From Cycloclasticus sp. symbiont of Poecilosclerida sp. M (GTDB taxonomy: Bacteria > Pseudomonadota > Gammaproteobacteria > Methylococcales > Cycloclasticaceae): 33,669 nucleotides of DNA. The stretch spans positions 1 to 33,669 of the forward strand of contig LWTN01000227.1 of assembly GCA_002101225.1 (NCBI GenBank). The letters run 5' to 3'. The notes under the pieces were generated by a model. That model did no database searches. It had not been told where the DNA came from and saw nothing but the letters and a program-made list of their open reading frames with translations. Shown here piece after piece: positions 1 to 8,163 of this stretch. The position numbers were made by a program, and so were the translations under genes. The first letter of the stretch is position 1, and every line of letters begins with the position of its first letter.

Positions 1-381
1 GTAAACCTTTATCAGAAGAGGAGCAAACCCGTAACAAAGTGATTGCGCTCACCCGAGCAGGTGGTGAGCGTCCTTTTGCCACGTACAAGAGACATTATGG
101 GCTTGGCAGAACACGATTTATGGGGCTTGCCAAAAATGCAACCGTTTATGGTTTAGCTGCCATGGCTGCGAACATTCGCAAAGGAGCCAAGTTTTTAACG
201 CTCTACGGCATACCAGAGCCAAGTTATGCGGGGTAAATGTGTCAAAAATCGGGGAAAACCACTGAAAAACAGAAATAAAATTGATTTAATGTATTAAATG
301 ACCTAAAGGACAGTGTAATTGACGAAAAAATAGGGGAAGCCTAATGAATATGGATAAAGTTGTTGGTTGTGCTGAGGTCTC
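1..381 (+). mobile_element. Right part of an IS5-type insertion sequence
   Basis: The transposase tail is followed by about 145 bases of noncoding sequence. The probable right end is the stretch finishing GAGGTCTC at 374-381. Its reverse complement reads GAGACCTCAGCACAACC, which resembles the GAGAC-type ends of many IS5-family elements. The left end lies outside the window, so neither the inverted repeat pair nor a target duplication can be confirmed. I see no gene, promoter motif or NtrC-type palindrome between 237 and 455. Confidence 0.5.
3..236 (+). CDS. IS5-type transposase, C-terminal fragment (runs off left edge)
   Basis: The reading frame is open from the left edge and ends at a TAA at 234-236, giving about 77 residues. 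It contains R-(3)-E-(6)-K, seen as RAGGERPFATYK, which is the spacing around the catalytic glutamate of the IS4/IS5 DDE superfamily. Next come a basic Tyr/Gly/Arg stretch (RHYGLGRTRF) and an alanine-rich helix (NATVYGLAAMAANIRK), typical of IS5-group transposase C-termini. Only this tail lies in the window, so the first two acidic catalytic residues cannot be checked. I infer an intact or recently active insertion sequence to the left, because the frame has no stop or obvious decay. The exact IS subgroup is not certain. Confidence 0.82.
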   Translation, partial: KPLSEEEQTRNKVIALTRAGGERPFATYKRHYGLGRTRFMGLAKNATVYGLAAMAANIRKGAKFLTLYGIPEPSYAG

Positions 382-462
382 CTTGTGTAAAGGGTTTTAA
401 AGTTAGTTATGCGAATTTATGGTATTTTTCCCAAAATTAAAGCAAAACAACGGGTTATAATT

Positions 463-478
463 CGGCACGAATTATGCA
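463..478 (+). promoter_or_regulatory. Sigma-54 (-24/-12) promoter of glnA
   Basis: The sequence CGGCACGAATTATGCA has GG at 464-465 and GC at 476-477, separated by exactly 10 bases, which is the invariant spacing of RpoN promoters (consensus TGGCACG-N4-TTGCA). It sits about 60 bases upstream of the glnA ATG, so transcription should start near 489. A perfect TATAAT at 456-461 overlaps the upstream side and might be the -10 of a second, sigma-70 promoter, but no good -35 hexamer is visible. Confidence 0.8.
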
Positions 479-535
479 AAAATTATGAGGCTAAGCTAGC
501 TTAAAATTGTAAATATAGAAAATATAGGAGTTTTC

Positions 536-1945
536 ATGTCAGTTAAAGATATTTTAGATTTAATAAAAGAAAAAGAGGTTACGTTTGTCGACTTCCGTTT
601 CAGCGATACAAACGGTAAAGAGCAGCACGTAACAGTTCCATCACACACGGTTGACGCGGGCTTGTTTGAAGAAGGCAAAATGTTTGATGGTTCATCGATT
701 GCTGGTTGGAAAGGCATTAACGAATCTGACATGATTCTTATGCCAGACCCAGAAACGGCGGTGCTAGACCCTTTCTTCGATGATGTAACACTCATTTTAC
801 GTTGCGACGTTATTGAGCCAAGCGATATGTCTGGCTACGAAAGAGACCCACGCTCAATTGCTAAAAGAGCCGAAGCCTACCTACAGTCAACGGGTATTGG
901 TGATACAGCCTACTTCGGCCCAGAAAATGAATTTTTCGTTTTTGACGACGTTCGTTGGGGCGCCGATATGTCTGGTTCGTTCTTCAAGGTTGATTCTGAA
1001 GAATCTGGCTGGAATTCAGCAAAAGTGTATGAAGACGGCAACATGGGTCATCGCCCAGGCGTAAAAGGCGGTTACTTCCCAGTGCCTCCAGTCGACTCGC
1101 TTCACGATATGCGTGCAGCGATGTGCTTAACGCTAGAAGAAATGGGCCAAAAAACAGAAGTGCATCACCACGAAGTGGCAACAGCGGGTCAATGTGAAAT
1201 TGGCACGGTGTTTAATACATTAGTGAAAAAAGCTGACGAGGTATTAGAGCTTAAGTACGTTGTGCATAACGTGGCTCATGCCTACGGCAAAACAGCGACC
1301 TTTATGCCTAAGCCTTTAGTGGGTGATAACGGTAATGGTATGCACGTTCACCAATCTATCTTTAAAGACGGCAAAGCATTATTTGCGGGTGATTCATACG
1401 GTGGTTTATCTGAAACAGCCTTGTTCTACATTGGTGGTATCATTAAACACGCAAAAGCAATCAATGCGTTTGCTAACTCATCGACCAATAGTTATAAGCG
1501 CTTAGTGCCAGGTTTTGAAGCGCCTGTTATGTTGGCGTATTCTGCGCGTAACCGTTCAGCGTCTATTCGTATTCCTTTTGTTGCAAATCCCAAAGGGCGT
1601 CGTATTGAAGTACGTTTTGGCGATTCAACAGCTAACCCATACCTTTGCTTTGCAGCGATGTTAATGGCAGGCCTTGATGGCATCCAAAATAAAATTCACC
1701 CAGGTGATTCAATGGATAAAGATCTATACGATCTACCTGCAGAAGAGGAAGCTAAAATACCTCAAGTAGCTAAATCGTTCGATGAAGCATTAGATGCTTT
1801 GAATGAAGACCGCGCCTTCCTAACAGCAGGCGGTGTATTCACCGATGATATGATCGATGCTTTTATTGACCTTAAAATGGAAGAAGTGACTCGCCTACGT
1901 ATGAGCACCCATCCAGTTGAGTTTGATATGTATTACAGCTTGTAA
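536..1945 (+). CDS. glnA: Glutamine synthetase, type I
   Basis: This gene makes glutamine from glutamate, ammonia and ATP in the cytoplasm as a dodecamer, the main entry point for nitrogen. At 469 residues it has the length of the enteric enzyme. It has the N-terminal beta-grasp domain ([18 protein letters not shown]), the metal-binding [10 protein letters not shown] segment, the [13 protein letters not shown] motif, the [13 protein letters not shown]-site segment and the RRIEVRFGD segment. Tyr398 (counting the initiator Met), in DLYDLPAEE, matches the adenylylation site of the GlnE-regulated subclass. The ATG at 536 has a TAGGAG ribosome site five bases upstream. A sigma-54 promoter precedes it and a strong terminator follows, so it can be expressed alone, while the ntrBC genes downstream have their own putative promoter. 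Confidence 0.98.
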   Translation: MSVKDILDLIKEKEVTFVDFRFSDTNGKEQHVTVPSHTVDAGLFEEGKMFDGSSIAGWKGINESDMILMPDPETAVLDPFFDDVTLILRCDVIEPSDMSGYERDPRSIAKRAEAYLQSTGIGDTAYFGPENEFFVFDDVRWGADMSGSFFKVDSEESGWNSAKVYEDGNMGHRPGVKGGYFPVPPVDSLHDMRAAMCLTLEEMGQKTEVHHHEVATAGQCEIGTVFNTLVKKADEVLELKYVVHNVAHAYGKTATFMPKPLVGDNGNGMHVHQSIFKDGKALFAGDSYGGLSETALFYIGGIIKHAKAINAFANSSTNSYKRLVPGFEAPVMLAYSARNRSASIRIPFVANPKGRRIEVRFGDSTANPYLCFAAMLMAGLDGIQNKIHPGDSMDKDLYDLPAEEEAKIPQVAKSFDEALDALNEDRAFLTAGGVFTDDMIDAFIDLKMEEVTRLRMSTHPVEFDMYYSL

Positions 1946-1962
1946 TAAGCGCTTAGATTGTG

Positions 1963-1991
1963 AAAAGTCCCGCATTTGCGGGGCTTTTTTG
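1963..1991 (+). terminator. Rho-independent terminator after glnA
   Basis: CCCGCA (1969-1974), a TT loop and TGCGGG (1977-1982) form a GC-rich hairpin that extends outward by G-C and A-T pairs. A run of six T bases follows (1985-1990). It lies 18 bases past the glnA stop. Confidence 0.85.
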
Positions 1992-2031
1992 CAATAAGGA
2001 AAGCCATTTAATCTATAGTGTCAATATATAA

Positions 2032-2586
2032 ATGAAGAAACAAGTGACGATGAAAAGAATTTGCCTGTTATTTTTAGCTTTATCGATAATGCTTCCGGCA
2101 CAAGCGGAGGTGTATAAATATATTAATGCACAGGGCAAGGTCGCATACGGCGATGAAAAAAGAGATGGGGCGGTGAAGGTAGTAATTCCACCGGTTCCAA
2201 CTTATCCGTCTTCAGAACCAATTAGTTCAGAGAGCAATGATGATGAAGAACAAGAAACAGCCGATCATGTTGATTATGAAGTCCTTGAGATTACAAGCCC
2301 ACTGCCAAATTCGACCATTAGAAGGGATCAGTTAGATGGTGTTAAAGTAGAATATTTGCTTCGGTCGGCCCTTCAAGCAGGGGATAGAATGGTGCTCTAT
2401 ATAAATGGTGAGGAAAGGGAAGGCATGGATTTAGGAGACCTTGAGCGTGGTGGGCACATCTTACAGCTCGAGGTATTAAGTGATGCGGATGTTTTGCAAA
2501 TAGCGAGTACCGAAGTTAGCTTTACCGTTCAACAAGTATCAAGGCTTTTATCACCCGCGTTTAGAAACAACGCGACTGTAAACTAG
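2032..2586 (+). CDS. DUF4124 domain secreted protein
   Basis: This is a small exported protein (184 residues) of unknown function. A basic start, a hydrophobic core (ICLLFLALSIMLP) and an AQA-type cleavage site give a clear Sec signal peptide. The mature protein begins EVYKYINAQGKVAYGDE, the hallmark of DUF4124, where an aromatic-rich segment resembles 'YKWVDEKGVVHYSD'. An acidic linker of about 30 residues (SSESNDDEEQE) leads to a C-terminal beta-rich segment that looks like an Ig-type fold (ITSPLPNSTIRRD...). The ATG at 2032 lacks a clear ribosome site, and the ATG at 2050 would give a more compact signal peptide. DUF4124 genes are commonly found between glnA and ntrB in gammaproteobacteria, which suggests a link to that locus but does not define a role. 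Confidence 0.8.
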   Translation: MKKQVTMKRICLLFLALSIMLPAQAEVYKYINAQGKVAYGDEKRDGAVKVVIPPVPTYPSSEPISSESNDDEEQETADHVDYEVLEITSPLPNSTIRRDQLDGVKVEYLLRSALQAGDRMVLYINGEEREGMDLGDLERGGHILQLEVLSDADVLQIASTEVSFTVQQVSRLLSPAFRNNATVN

Positions 2587-2611
2587 AACCCTCTACCCAG
2601 CAGCACTAAAA

Positions 2612-2628
2612 CGCACTATAATGGTGCG
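2612..2628 (+). promoter_or_regulatory. Putative NtrC operator overlapping a -10 box before ntrB
   Basis: The 17-base sequence CGCACTATAATGGTGCG has GCAC and GTGC arms at the spacing of NtrC sites (consensus TGCACC-N5-GGTGCA). It contains a perfect TATAAT at 2617-2622. In enteric bacteria the glnL promoter is known to be repressed by NtrC binding over it, and this arrangement would suit that. The -35 region is poor, and binding is inferred only from the match. Confidence 0.55.
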
Positions 2629-2719
2629 AACTTGTCACGTCCGACGTATAGACGTTGCCGTTTAGACTTTATTCTTGGCCACGCTAATGCTGGCCTACAA
2701 ATTGCTACTAAAATAGTAA

Positions 2720-3775
2720 ATGACGAAAGTTAAAGATCAGTACGCTTCGGTTATGGAGCAGTTATCCACGGGAATTTTGGTTTTTAACCAAAGTGACTCA
2801 TTGATACTGATGAACAATAAGGCGCAAGAGTTGCTTGATATAAGTGAGAGGAAAGCTCTAGGGATGGCGGCGAGCGTCTTGATTTATGCGGGTAATTTTG
2901 ATGTGAATAAAGCGTTTAAACGAGTGCGAATCGAAGGCACAAGCTCGACTGAGCACGCTTTAACGATTCAACTTATGTCAGGTGAGGAGAGGAGAATTAG
3001 CCTATCCATGGCACCTATTAACAGCGATGACGTTTTAGTAGAAGTTATGCACGTTGATCGCTATTTACAAATCAATCGTGACGAAGAGCTGTTGCAACAA
3101 AATAAGATGGCAACAGACATGCTAAGAGGCTTGGCGCACGAGATTAAAAACCCGCTGGGTGGTTTGCGTGGGGCAGCACAGTTGCTGTCCAAAGAGTTAA
3201 ACGCGGAGTTAACGGACTACACGGACGTCATTATTGAAGAGGCCGATAGACTAAGAAATTTAGTCGATCGAATGTTGGGCTCGTCGAATTTGCCGCAGCG
3301 ACAGCGGACGAATATTCACGTGATACTCGAACGGGTTCGACAATTGGTGCAAGTAGAGGCGGGTGAAAACATTAATATTGTTACGGACTATGACCCAAGT
3401 ATCCCCGAAATTTCTGCAGATAAGGATCAGCTGATACAAGCGGCACTCAATGTTGTAAGAAATGCGACCCAGGCTATAAGGACCTCTGGAGAAGTCATAT
3501 TAAGAACACGGGTACAAAGGCAATTCACAATAGGTGAAGTTACAAATAAATTAGCGGTAAAAATTGACGTAATAGATGATGGAATAGGAGTGGAGCCGAG
3601 TATGTTAAACAAGGTGTTTTATCCCATGGTAACCGGCAGGGAAGGCGGTACGGGCTTAGGGTTATCGATAGCTCAAACCAATGTGCAGCGTCACAATGGA
3701 ATTATTGAGGTGAGTAGCAAGCCAGGGCGTACGGTTTTCTCAATCATCTTACCGTTGGAGAATAATCATGGATGA
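2720..3775 (+). CDS. glnL: Nitrogen regulation sensor kinase/phosphatase NtrB
   Basis: This is a cytoplasmic histidine kinase (351 residues) that phosphorylates or dephosphorylates NtrC according to nitrogen status, sensed through PII. The N-terminal part (about 5-110) is a PAS domain (GILVFNQSDSLILMNNKAQELL). The H-box LAHEIKNPLGG places the phospho-accepting His at residue 140, close to His139 of E. coli NtrB. The N-box (NVVRNATQAI), G1 box (DDGIGVEPS) and G2 box (GGTGLGLSIAQ) show an intact ATPase domain. There are no membrane segments, as expected for this family. The ATG at 2720 comes directly after an in-frame TAA, so the start cannot lie further upstream. The gene overlaps ntrC by eight bases, indicating translational coupling. 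Confidence 0.96.
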   Translation: MTKVKDQYASVMEQLSTGILVFNQSDSLILMNNKAQELLDISERKALGMAASVLIYAGNFDVNKAFKRVRIEGTSSTEHALTIQLMSGEERRISLSMAPINSDDVLVEVMHVDRYLQINRDEELLQQNKMATDMLRGLAHEIKNPLGGLRGAAQLLSKELNAELTDYTDVIIEEADRLRNLVDRMLGSSNLPQRQRTNIHVILERVRQLVQVEAGENINIVTDYDPSIPEISADKDQLIQAALNVVRNATQAIRTSGEVILRTRVQRQFTIGEVTNKLAVKIDVIDDGIGVEPSMLNKVFYPMVTGREGGTGLGLSIAQTNVQRHNGIIEVSSKPGRTVFSIILPLENNHG

Positions 3776-5174
3776 ACAACTAAATGTTTGGGTTGTTGAT
3801 GATGACCGCTCAATTAGGTGGGTATTAGAAAAAGCCTTTAAAAAGGCGGGCTGCTTAATAACAGCTTTTTCGAGTGCAGATGGTTTGCTTGAGATGTTAG
3901 ATAAAGAAGTTCCAGACGTGTTGCTCACAGATATTCGTATGCCAGGCAAGAGTGGCTTGGAGTTGTTAGCCGAATTACAAGTAAGACATCCCAATTTACC
4001 GATTATTGTCATGACGGCGCATTCAGATATGGAAAGCGCCGTGGCCGCCTATGATGGCGGGGCATTTGAATACCTACCTAAGCCGTTTGATGTTGATGAT
4101 GTGGTCAGCCAGGTTGAGCGGGCGTATAAGCACCAGAAAACAGTATCGTTCGCAGCACCTGCTAATGGTGAGGAACAGGTATCGTCAGGCATTGTTGGCA
4201 GCGCTCCGTCGATGCAGACGGTGTTCAGGGCGATTGGACGATTGTCACGTTCAAATTTAACCGTGATGATAAATGGTGAATCAGGCACGGGCAAAGAGTT
4301 AGTGGCCAAGGCGTTGCATAAACATAGTCCGCGCGCAGAAAAGCCTTTTATTGCCTTGAATATGGCGGCGATACCGGGTGATTTGGTTGAGTCCGAATTG
4401 TTTGGGCATGAAAAAGGCGCTTTTACAGGCGCAGTTTCTAGAAGGAAAGGGCGCTTTGAACAAGCAGACGGCGGCACTTTGTTTTTAGATGAAATTGGCG
4501 ATATGCCGGCAGACATGCAGACGCGTTTGTTGCGGGTTTTATCGGATGGGGAATTTTATTCCGTGGGTGGGCGCGAACCTATTTCGGTAGACGTGCGGGT
4601 TTTAGCGGCAACACACCAAGGATTAGAAAAGCTGGTAGAAGACGGGCGCTTCAGGGAAGATTTGTTTCATCGCCTGAACGTTGTTCGAATTAAAATTCCA
4701 CCCGTTCGTGAAAGGCGAGAGGATATTCCATCATTGTTGAAATATTTTTTGTCTAACGTGGCTAAAGAGTTGGACGTGGAGACGAAAGTAATTGAAGCTG
4801 AGGTGGTTGAGCATTTATGTAAGCAGCCTTGGGTTGGTAATGTGCGTGAAATAGAAAACACCTGTCGCTGGTTAACGGTTATGTGCCCAGGTAAAGAAGT
4901 TCATTTGGAAGATTTGCCAGCGGAATTAGCGACAAGCAAAGTTGATAGCGTTATAAGTACCGAAGGCGGCTGGATTGAGGGCGCGAAAAGAGATATTGCG
5001 CAGCGCCTACAAAACGGCGAAACACAGCTGGCAAGAAAAACAGTGAATAAGATTGAAAAACTGTTGATATTTGAGGCGCTAGAGGTTACCAAAGGCCGTA
5101 GGCAGGAAGCAGCTAAATTACTGGGTTACGGGCGGAACACGCTAACTCGGAAAATTAAAGAACTCGACATTTAA
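3768..5174 (+). CDS. glnG: Nitrogen regulation response regulator NtrC (sigma-54 activator)
   Basis: This is an enhancer-binding protein that, when phosphorylated by NtrB, drives sigma-54 promoters such as the one found before glnA in this window. The receiver domain (about 5-120) has the acidic cluster VVDDDRS, phospho-acceptor Asp55 in LLTDIRMPGKSG, and the conserved Thr and Lys of switch residues (MTAHSD, LPKPFD). The AAA+ domain (about 140-380) has Walker A GESGTGKE, the sigma-54-contacting loop GAFTGA, Walker B GGTLFLDEIGDMP and an arginine-finger region. The C-terminal Fis-type helix-turn-helix is GRRQEAAKLLGYGRNTLTRKI. At 468 residues it has the normal length. It starts inside the end of ntrB and is the last gene of the nitrogen block. 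Confidence 0.97.
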   Translation: MDEQLNVWVVDDDRSIRWVLEKAFKKAGCLITAFSSADGLLEMLDKEVPDVLLTDIRMPGKSGLELLAELQVRHPNLPIIVMTAHSDMESAVAAYDGGAFEYLPKPFDVDDVVSQVERAYKHQKTVSFAAPANGEEQVSSGIVGSAPSMQTVFRAIGRLSRSNLTVMINGESGTGKELVAKALHKHSPRAEKPFIALNMAAIPGDLVESELFGHEKGAFTGAVSRRKGRFEQADGGTLFLDEIGDMPADMQTRLLRVLSDGEFYSVGGREPISVDVRVLAATHQGLEKLVEDGRFREDLFHRLNVVRIKIPPVRERREDIPSLLKYFLSNVAKELDVETKVIEAEVVEHLCKQPWVGNVREIENTCRWLTVMCPGKEVHLEDLPAELATSKVDSVISTEGGWIEGAKRDIAQRLQNGETQLARKTVNKIEKLLIFEALEVTKGRRQEAAKLLGYGRNTLTRKIKELDI

Positions 5175-5194
5175 CCTTAAGGAGTTTCTTAAGG
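5175..5194. terminator. Hairpin between convergent ntrC and dihydroorotate dehydrogenase genes
   Basis: CCTTAAG (5175-5181), a six-base loop and CTTAAGG (5188-5194) form a perfect 7-bp stem. It begins one base after the ntrC stop and overlaps the stop codon of the convergent gene. There is no strong T tract on either side, so its action as a bidirectional terminator is plausible but not certain. Confidence 0.4.
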
Positions 5195-6121
5195 GAGCTT
5201 TAAACTGCCGACCAGTTCACTGATGTGGCTAATGTTTTGAGACTCAAAATAATCAATCAAGTCGTCGTTTATCTGTTTGCATGACAGAGGATTATAAAAG
5301 AGGCTTGTGCCCAAACCAATGGCGCTAGCTCCCGCTATAATGAACTCAAGTGCATCATTGGCATTCGTAATGCCGCCTTGCCCAATAATGGGAATATCGT
5401 GTTTTTTACAGATTTGATAAACTTGGTGTACTTTTAGTAAAGCGATGGGTTTAATGGCGGGGCCCGAAAGGCCACCTTGAAGATTGCCGATAACGGGGGT
5501 TCTGTTTTGTGTGTCGATGGCCATGCCCATTAAGGTGTTTATTACAGCCACGCCGTCCGTGCCGGCTTCAATACAGCCGCGCGCGTTCTCGGCAATATCG
5601 GTTTGATTCGGCGAAAGCTTAGTAATTATCGGCTTGTTCGTCACTGCACGGCAGGCCGCTACAACGCGAGCAGACATATCGGGGTCGTTACCAAAGGTCA
5701 TCCCACCCTCTTTAACATTGGGACAAGAAATGTTGATTTCTATGGCGTCAATGGGTGAGTCGTCAAATAGGCGAGTGACCTGTTCATATTCTTCAATGCT
5801 GGAACCGGAAACATTAGCGATAAAGCGCGTTTCATTTGAATTTAGCTCGGGCAAAATACGGTCAACAACGTATTGAGCGCCTGGGTTTTGTAAACCGATG
5901 GAATTCAGCATGCCCGAGGGTGTTTCGTAAACACGGTGGGTTGGGTTGCCGGGGCGCGCTCCCAAGGTCGTGCCCTTCAAACAAACCGCACCCACATCTT
6001 GGTGAGAGAACCCTTCCACGCGGGTAAATTCATCACCAAAACCCACGCAGCCAGAAAGCAGTACCAGGGGTGTTTGGAATGTCATGCCACAAAAGGTGGA
6101 TGAAAGTTTAGCGTTAGGCAT
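5189..6121 (-). CDS. pyrD: Dihydroorotate dehydrogenase, class 1B-like
   Basis: This is an FMN enzyme of pyrimidine synthesis that oxidises dihydroorotate to orotate. It has 310 residues and no N-terminal membrane helix, so it is predicted to be cytosolic. The catalytic base is Cys133 in EINISCPNVKEGG, the class 1 signature; class 2 enzymes, usual in gammaproteobacteria, carry Ser there. Further class 1B features are the NTLMGMAID segment, GNLQGGLSGPAIKPIAL and the FMN phosphate loop IIGQGGI...GASAIGLGTS. Class 1B enzymes normally work with PyrK, an FAD/2Fe-2S subunit that passes electrons to NAD. No pyrK gene is adjacent, so the electron acceptor here is unknown. The gene is alone on its strand, convergent with ntrC and divergent from trmL. 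Confidence 0.85.
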   Translation of the reverse strand: MPNAKLSSTFCGMTFQTPLVLLSGCVGFGDEFTRVEGFSHQDVGAVCLKGTTLGARPGNPTHRVYETPSGMLNSIGLQNPGAQYVVDRILPELNSNETRFIANVSGSSIEEYEQVTRLFDDSPIDAIEINISCPNVKEGGMTFGNDPDMSARVVAACRAVTNKPIITKLSPNQTDIAENARGCIEAGTDGVAVINTLMGMAIDTQNRTPVIGNLQGGLSGPAIKPIALLKVHQVYQICKKHDIPIIGQGGITNANDALEFIIAGASAIGLGTSLFYNPLSCKQINDDLIDYFESQNISHISELVGSLKLP

Positions 6122-6207
6122 TTGTCGGTATCAATGGGATAATTTACGGAATTATAACAGTTGAGTATTTTCCAATGCGGTTAGCAAAGGAAATTTAGGA
6201 TAAAAAC

Positions 6208-6663
6208 ATGTTGCACGTTGTTTTATACGAACCCGAAATCCCACCGAATACGGGCAATGTTATGCGTTTATGTGCTAACACGGGCGCAAGGCTAAGCCTC
6301 ATCCACCCGCTTGGTTTTGAGTTGGATGATAAACGATTAAAGCGCGCGGGGATGGATTATCGAGAGTGGGCGGATGTTCAGCACTATCAGAAATTTGATG
6401 AGTTTTTGCAAACAGAAAAGCCAAATAGGGTTTATGCCTTCTCACGTTTTGCTAAAAGTAATTATGCCGAGATTTGTTACCAAGATGGTGACGCGCTGGT
6501 TTTTGGGCCAGAAACACGTGGCTTACCTAAAACGTTATTGAATTCGCTAGAAGAAGAGCAGCGTATATTGATCCCTATGCGGGAGGGAAATAGAAGTCTG
6601 AACCTATCGAATGCCGTCGCGGTCGCGGTATATGAGGCTTGGCGTCAGCTAGGCTTTAAGTAG
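6208..6663 (+). CDS. trmL: tRNA (cytidine/uridine-34 2'-O)-methyltransferase TrmL
   Basis: This SPOUT-fold enzyme methylates the wobble base of leucine tRNAs using S-adenosylmethionine. The 151 residues span the whole minimal SPOUT domain: [22 protein letters not shown] at the start, [11 protein letters not shown] in the middle, and the knotted cofactor site GPETRGLP followed by [26 protein letters not shown]. The ATG has an AGGA site eight bases upstream. The gene ends within the last codons of the convergent gpsA, with an 8-bp overlap of the two coding ends. Confidence 0.95.
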   Translation: MLHVVLYEPEIPPNTGNVMRLCANTGARLSLIHPLGFELDDKRLKRAGMDYREWADVQHYQKFDEFLQTEKPNRVYAFSRFAKSNYAEICYQDGDALVFGPETRGLPKTLLNSLEEEQRILIPMREGNRSLNLSNAVAVAVYEAWRQLGFK

Positions 6664-7657
6664 AGGGGTTTTGGGCGAGTGATAACAAAGAGCGTACCGC
6701 GTCTTTAGGGACAAGGTCTTCGAATAAAATACGATAAACCTGCAGGCAGATGGGCATATCTAAATGGTGTTTTTTTATTAGACGGTATACTTCTCGCGCT
6801 GCGTGAACACCTTCTACTTCTTGGCCAATTTGTTTGATGGCCGCTGCGCGGCCTATGCCTTTGCCAAGCTTTAAACCCATACGACGATTACGTGATTTAT
6901 CATCGGTACAAGTTAATACTAGATCGCCGATACCCGCGAGGTCTAAAAAGCTGCTTTCGCTACAACCGTAGAGGTTTCCTAGCTGAACCATTTCTGCTAA
7001 TCCACGTGTAATAAGTGCGGCGCGGGCATTCGCACCGTATCCCACCCCATCAGAAATGCCAGCCGCGATAGCTAAAATATTTTTTATCGAGCCACCAATT
7101 TCAGCGCTCGCAATATCGGCGCTGGGGAAAGTTAAAAAATGTGGGCCACGCAGAAGATTTGCAACTGATTCGGCTTCTTTAATATCGGGAGATGCGACGG
7201 TTACGGCAGTGGGTAAGTCATCGGCGACTTCCAAAGCAAAGCTAGGGCCAGAAACAAGAGCGAGCCGAGTATTCTTACCGAGCTCTTCTTGTATAACTTC
7301 GTGAGCCAATAGCCCAGTTTTTGTTTCAAAACCTTTTGTTATCCAGCTGACTAGAGTTTTTGGTTGAAGGTGAGGTTTACACTTAACCAACGTTTCGCGA
7401 AAGGCGTGGCTGGGGACGCCGAGCATGATAAAGCTATGGGTTTTTAGGGTATCCTCTAATGAAGAGTTTAATTTTATTGCTTCGGGAAAATCAAAGCCTG
7501 GTAAAAACTCTTTGTTACAGCGATCTTTGCTTAAGGCATCAACGTGCTTAGGGTCGTGGCCCCATAGGGTGATTTGGTGGCCGTGACGCGCCATTGAAAT
7601 AGCCATGGCGGTTCCCCATGAACCCGCACCAAGTACGGCTATTTTTTCAGGCTGCAT
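6656..7657 (-). CDS. gpsA: Glycerol-3-phosphate dehydrogenase [NAD(P)+]
   Basis: This enzyme reduces dihydroxyacetone phosphate to sn-glycerol 3-phosphate, the backbone for membrane phospholipids. It has 333 residues, the usual length. The N-terminal Rossmann motif is [12 protein letters not shown]. The catalytic-lysine segment is [17 protein letters not shown], and the substrate-binding helix carries [13 protein letters not shown] followed by [11 protein letters not shown]. It is the last gene of the rhodanese-secB-gpsA operon, starting eight bases after the secB stop, an order widely conserved in gammaproteobacteria. Confidence 0.97.
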   Translation of the reverse strand: MQPEKIAVLGAGSWGTAMAISMARHGHQITLWGHDPKHVDALSKDRCNKEFLPGFDFPEAIKLNSSLEDTLKTHSFIMLGVPSHAFRETLVKCKPHLQPKTLVSWITKGFETKTGLLAHEVIQEELGKNTRLALVSGPSFALEVADDLPTAVTVASPDIKEAESVANLLRGPHFLTFPSADIASAEIGGSIKNILAIAAGISDGVGYGANARAALITRGLAEMVQLGNLYGCSESSFLDLAGIGDLVLTCTDDKSRNRRMGLKLGKGIGRAAAIKQIGQEVEGVHAAREVYRLIKKHHLDMPICLQVYRILFEDLVPKDAVRSLLSLAQNPST

Positions 7658-7665
7658 AGAAGGGT

Positions 7666-8139
7666 TTAGTTGAGCTTTGTCTTATCGGCTTTTTGTAGGT
7701 GTTGGGCATAGAAAGCATCAAAATTCACTGGGTTCAACAATAAGGGAGGAAAGCCGCCTTTTGTGACGAGCCCTGATATGGCTTCGCGTAGGTATGGAAA
7801 TAAAATGTTTGGGCAATAGCTGCCCAATAAAGGCCTCATTTCTTTTTCAGGGAAATTAGCAACACTAAATGCGCCCACTTGTGTGGCCTCGACTAAATAA
7901 GCTGTTTTATCGTTGGTTTTAACCGTTGCGGTGACCGTAACAGACACTTCGTACAGGTCATCCGGGCCGTCATCCTGGCCCTTGTTAGATTTGGTGGTTA
8001 AATTAATGTCTACCTTCGGTGTCCACTTTTCGGTGAAGATGCCTGGTACGCTCGGTGACTCAAAAGAAATATCTTTAACATAAAGCTTTTGAATTGAAAA
8101 TTGTTTCTCTGTTGGTACTGCTGCTTTTTTTTTGGCCAT
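7666..8139 (-). CDS. secB: Protein-export chaperone SecB
   Basis: This homotetrameric cytosolic chaperone keeps preproteins unfolded and delivers them to SecA. The 157 residues show the family core: FSIQKLYVKDISFESPSVP, the W-containing VDINLTTKS strand, and the conserved PEKEMRPLLGSYCPNILFPYLREAISGL region with the following GGFPPLLLNPVNFDAFY. A lysine-rich start (MAKKKAA) precedes the core. The gene sits between the rhodanese gene, 24 bases upstream, and gpsA. In E. coli a glutaredoxin gene lies between the rhodanese gene and secB; here it is absent. Confidence 0.97.
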   Translation of the reverse strand: MAKKKAAVPTEKQFSIQKLYVKDISFESPSVPGIFTEKWTPKVDINLTTKSNKGQDDGPDDLYEVSVTVTATVKTNDKTAYLVEATQVGAFSVANFPEKEMRPLLGSYCPNILFPYLREAISGLVTKGGFPPLLLNPVNFDAFYAQHLQKADKTKLN

Positions 8140-8163
8140 TGTTTTTCCTAAAGTTTAAAGAGT

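Noticed and set aside
4049-4516. 155-codon open frame antisense to ntrC
   Set aside because: It is an antisense shadow of the conserved AAA+ domain, with low-complexity composition, no ribosome site and no family resemblance.
6656-6663. Overlap of trmL and gpsA ends as an assembly error
   Set aside because: Both proteins have normal C-termini and family lengths; short tail-to-tail overlaps are common.
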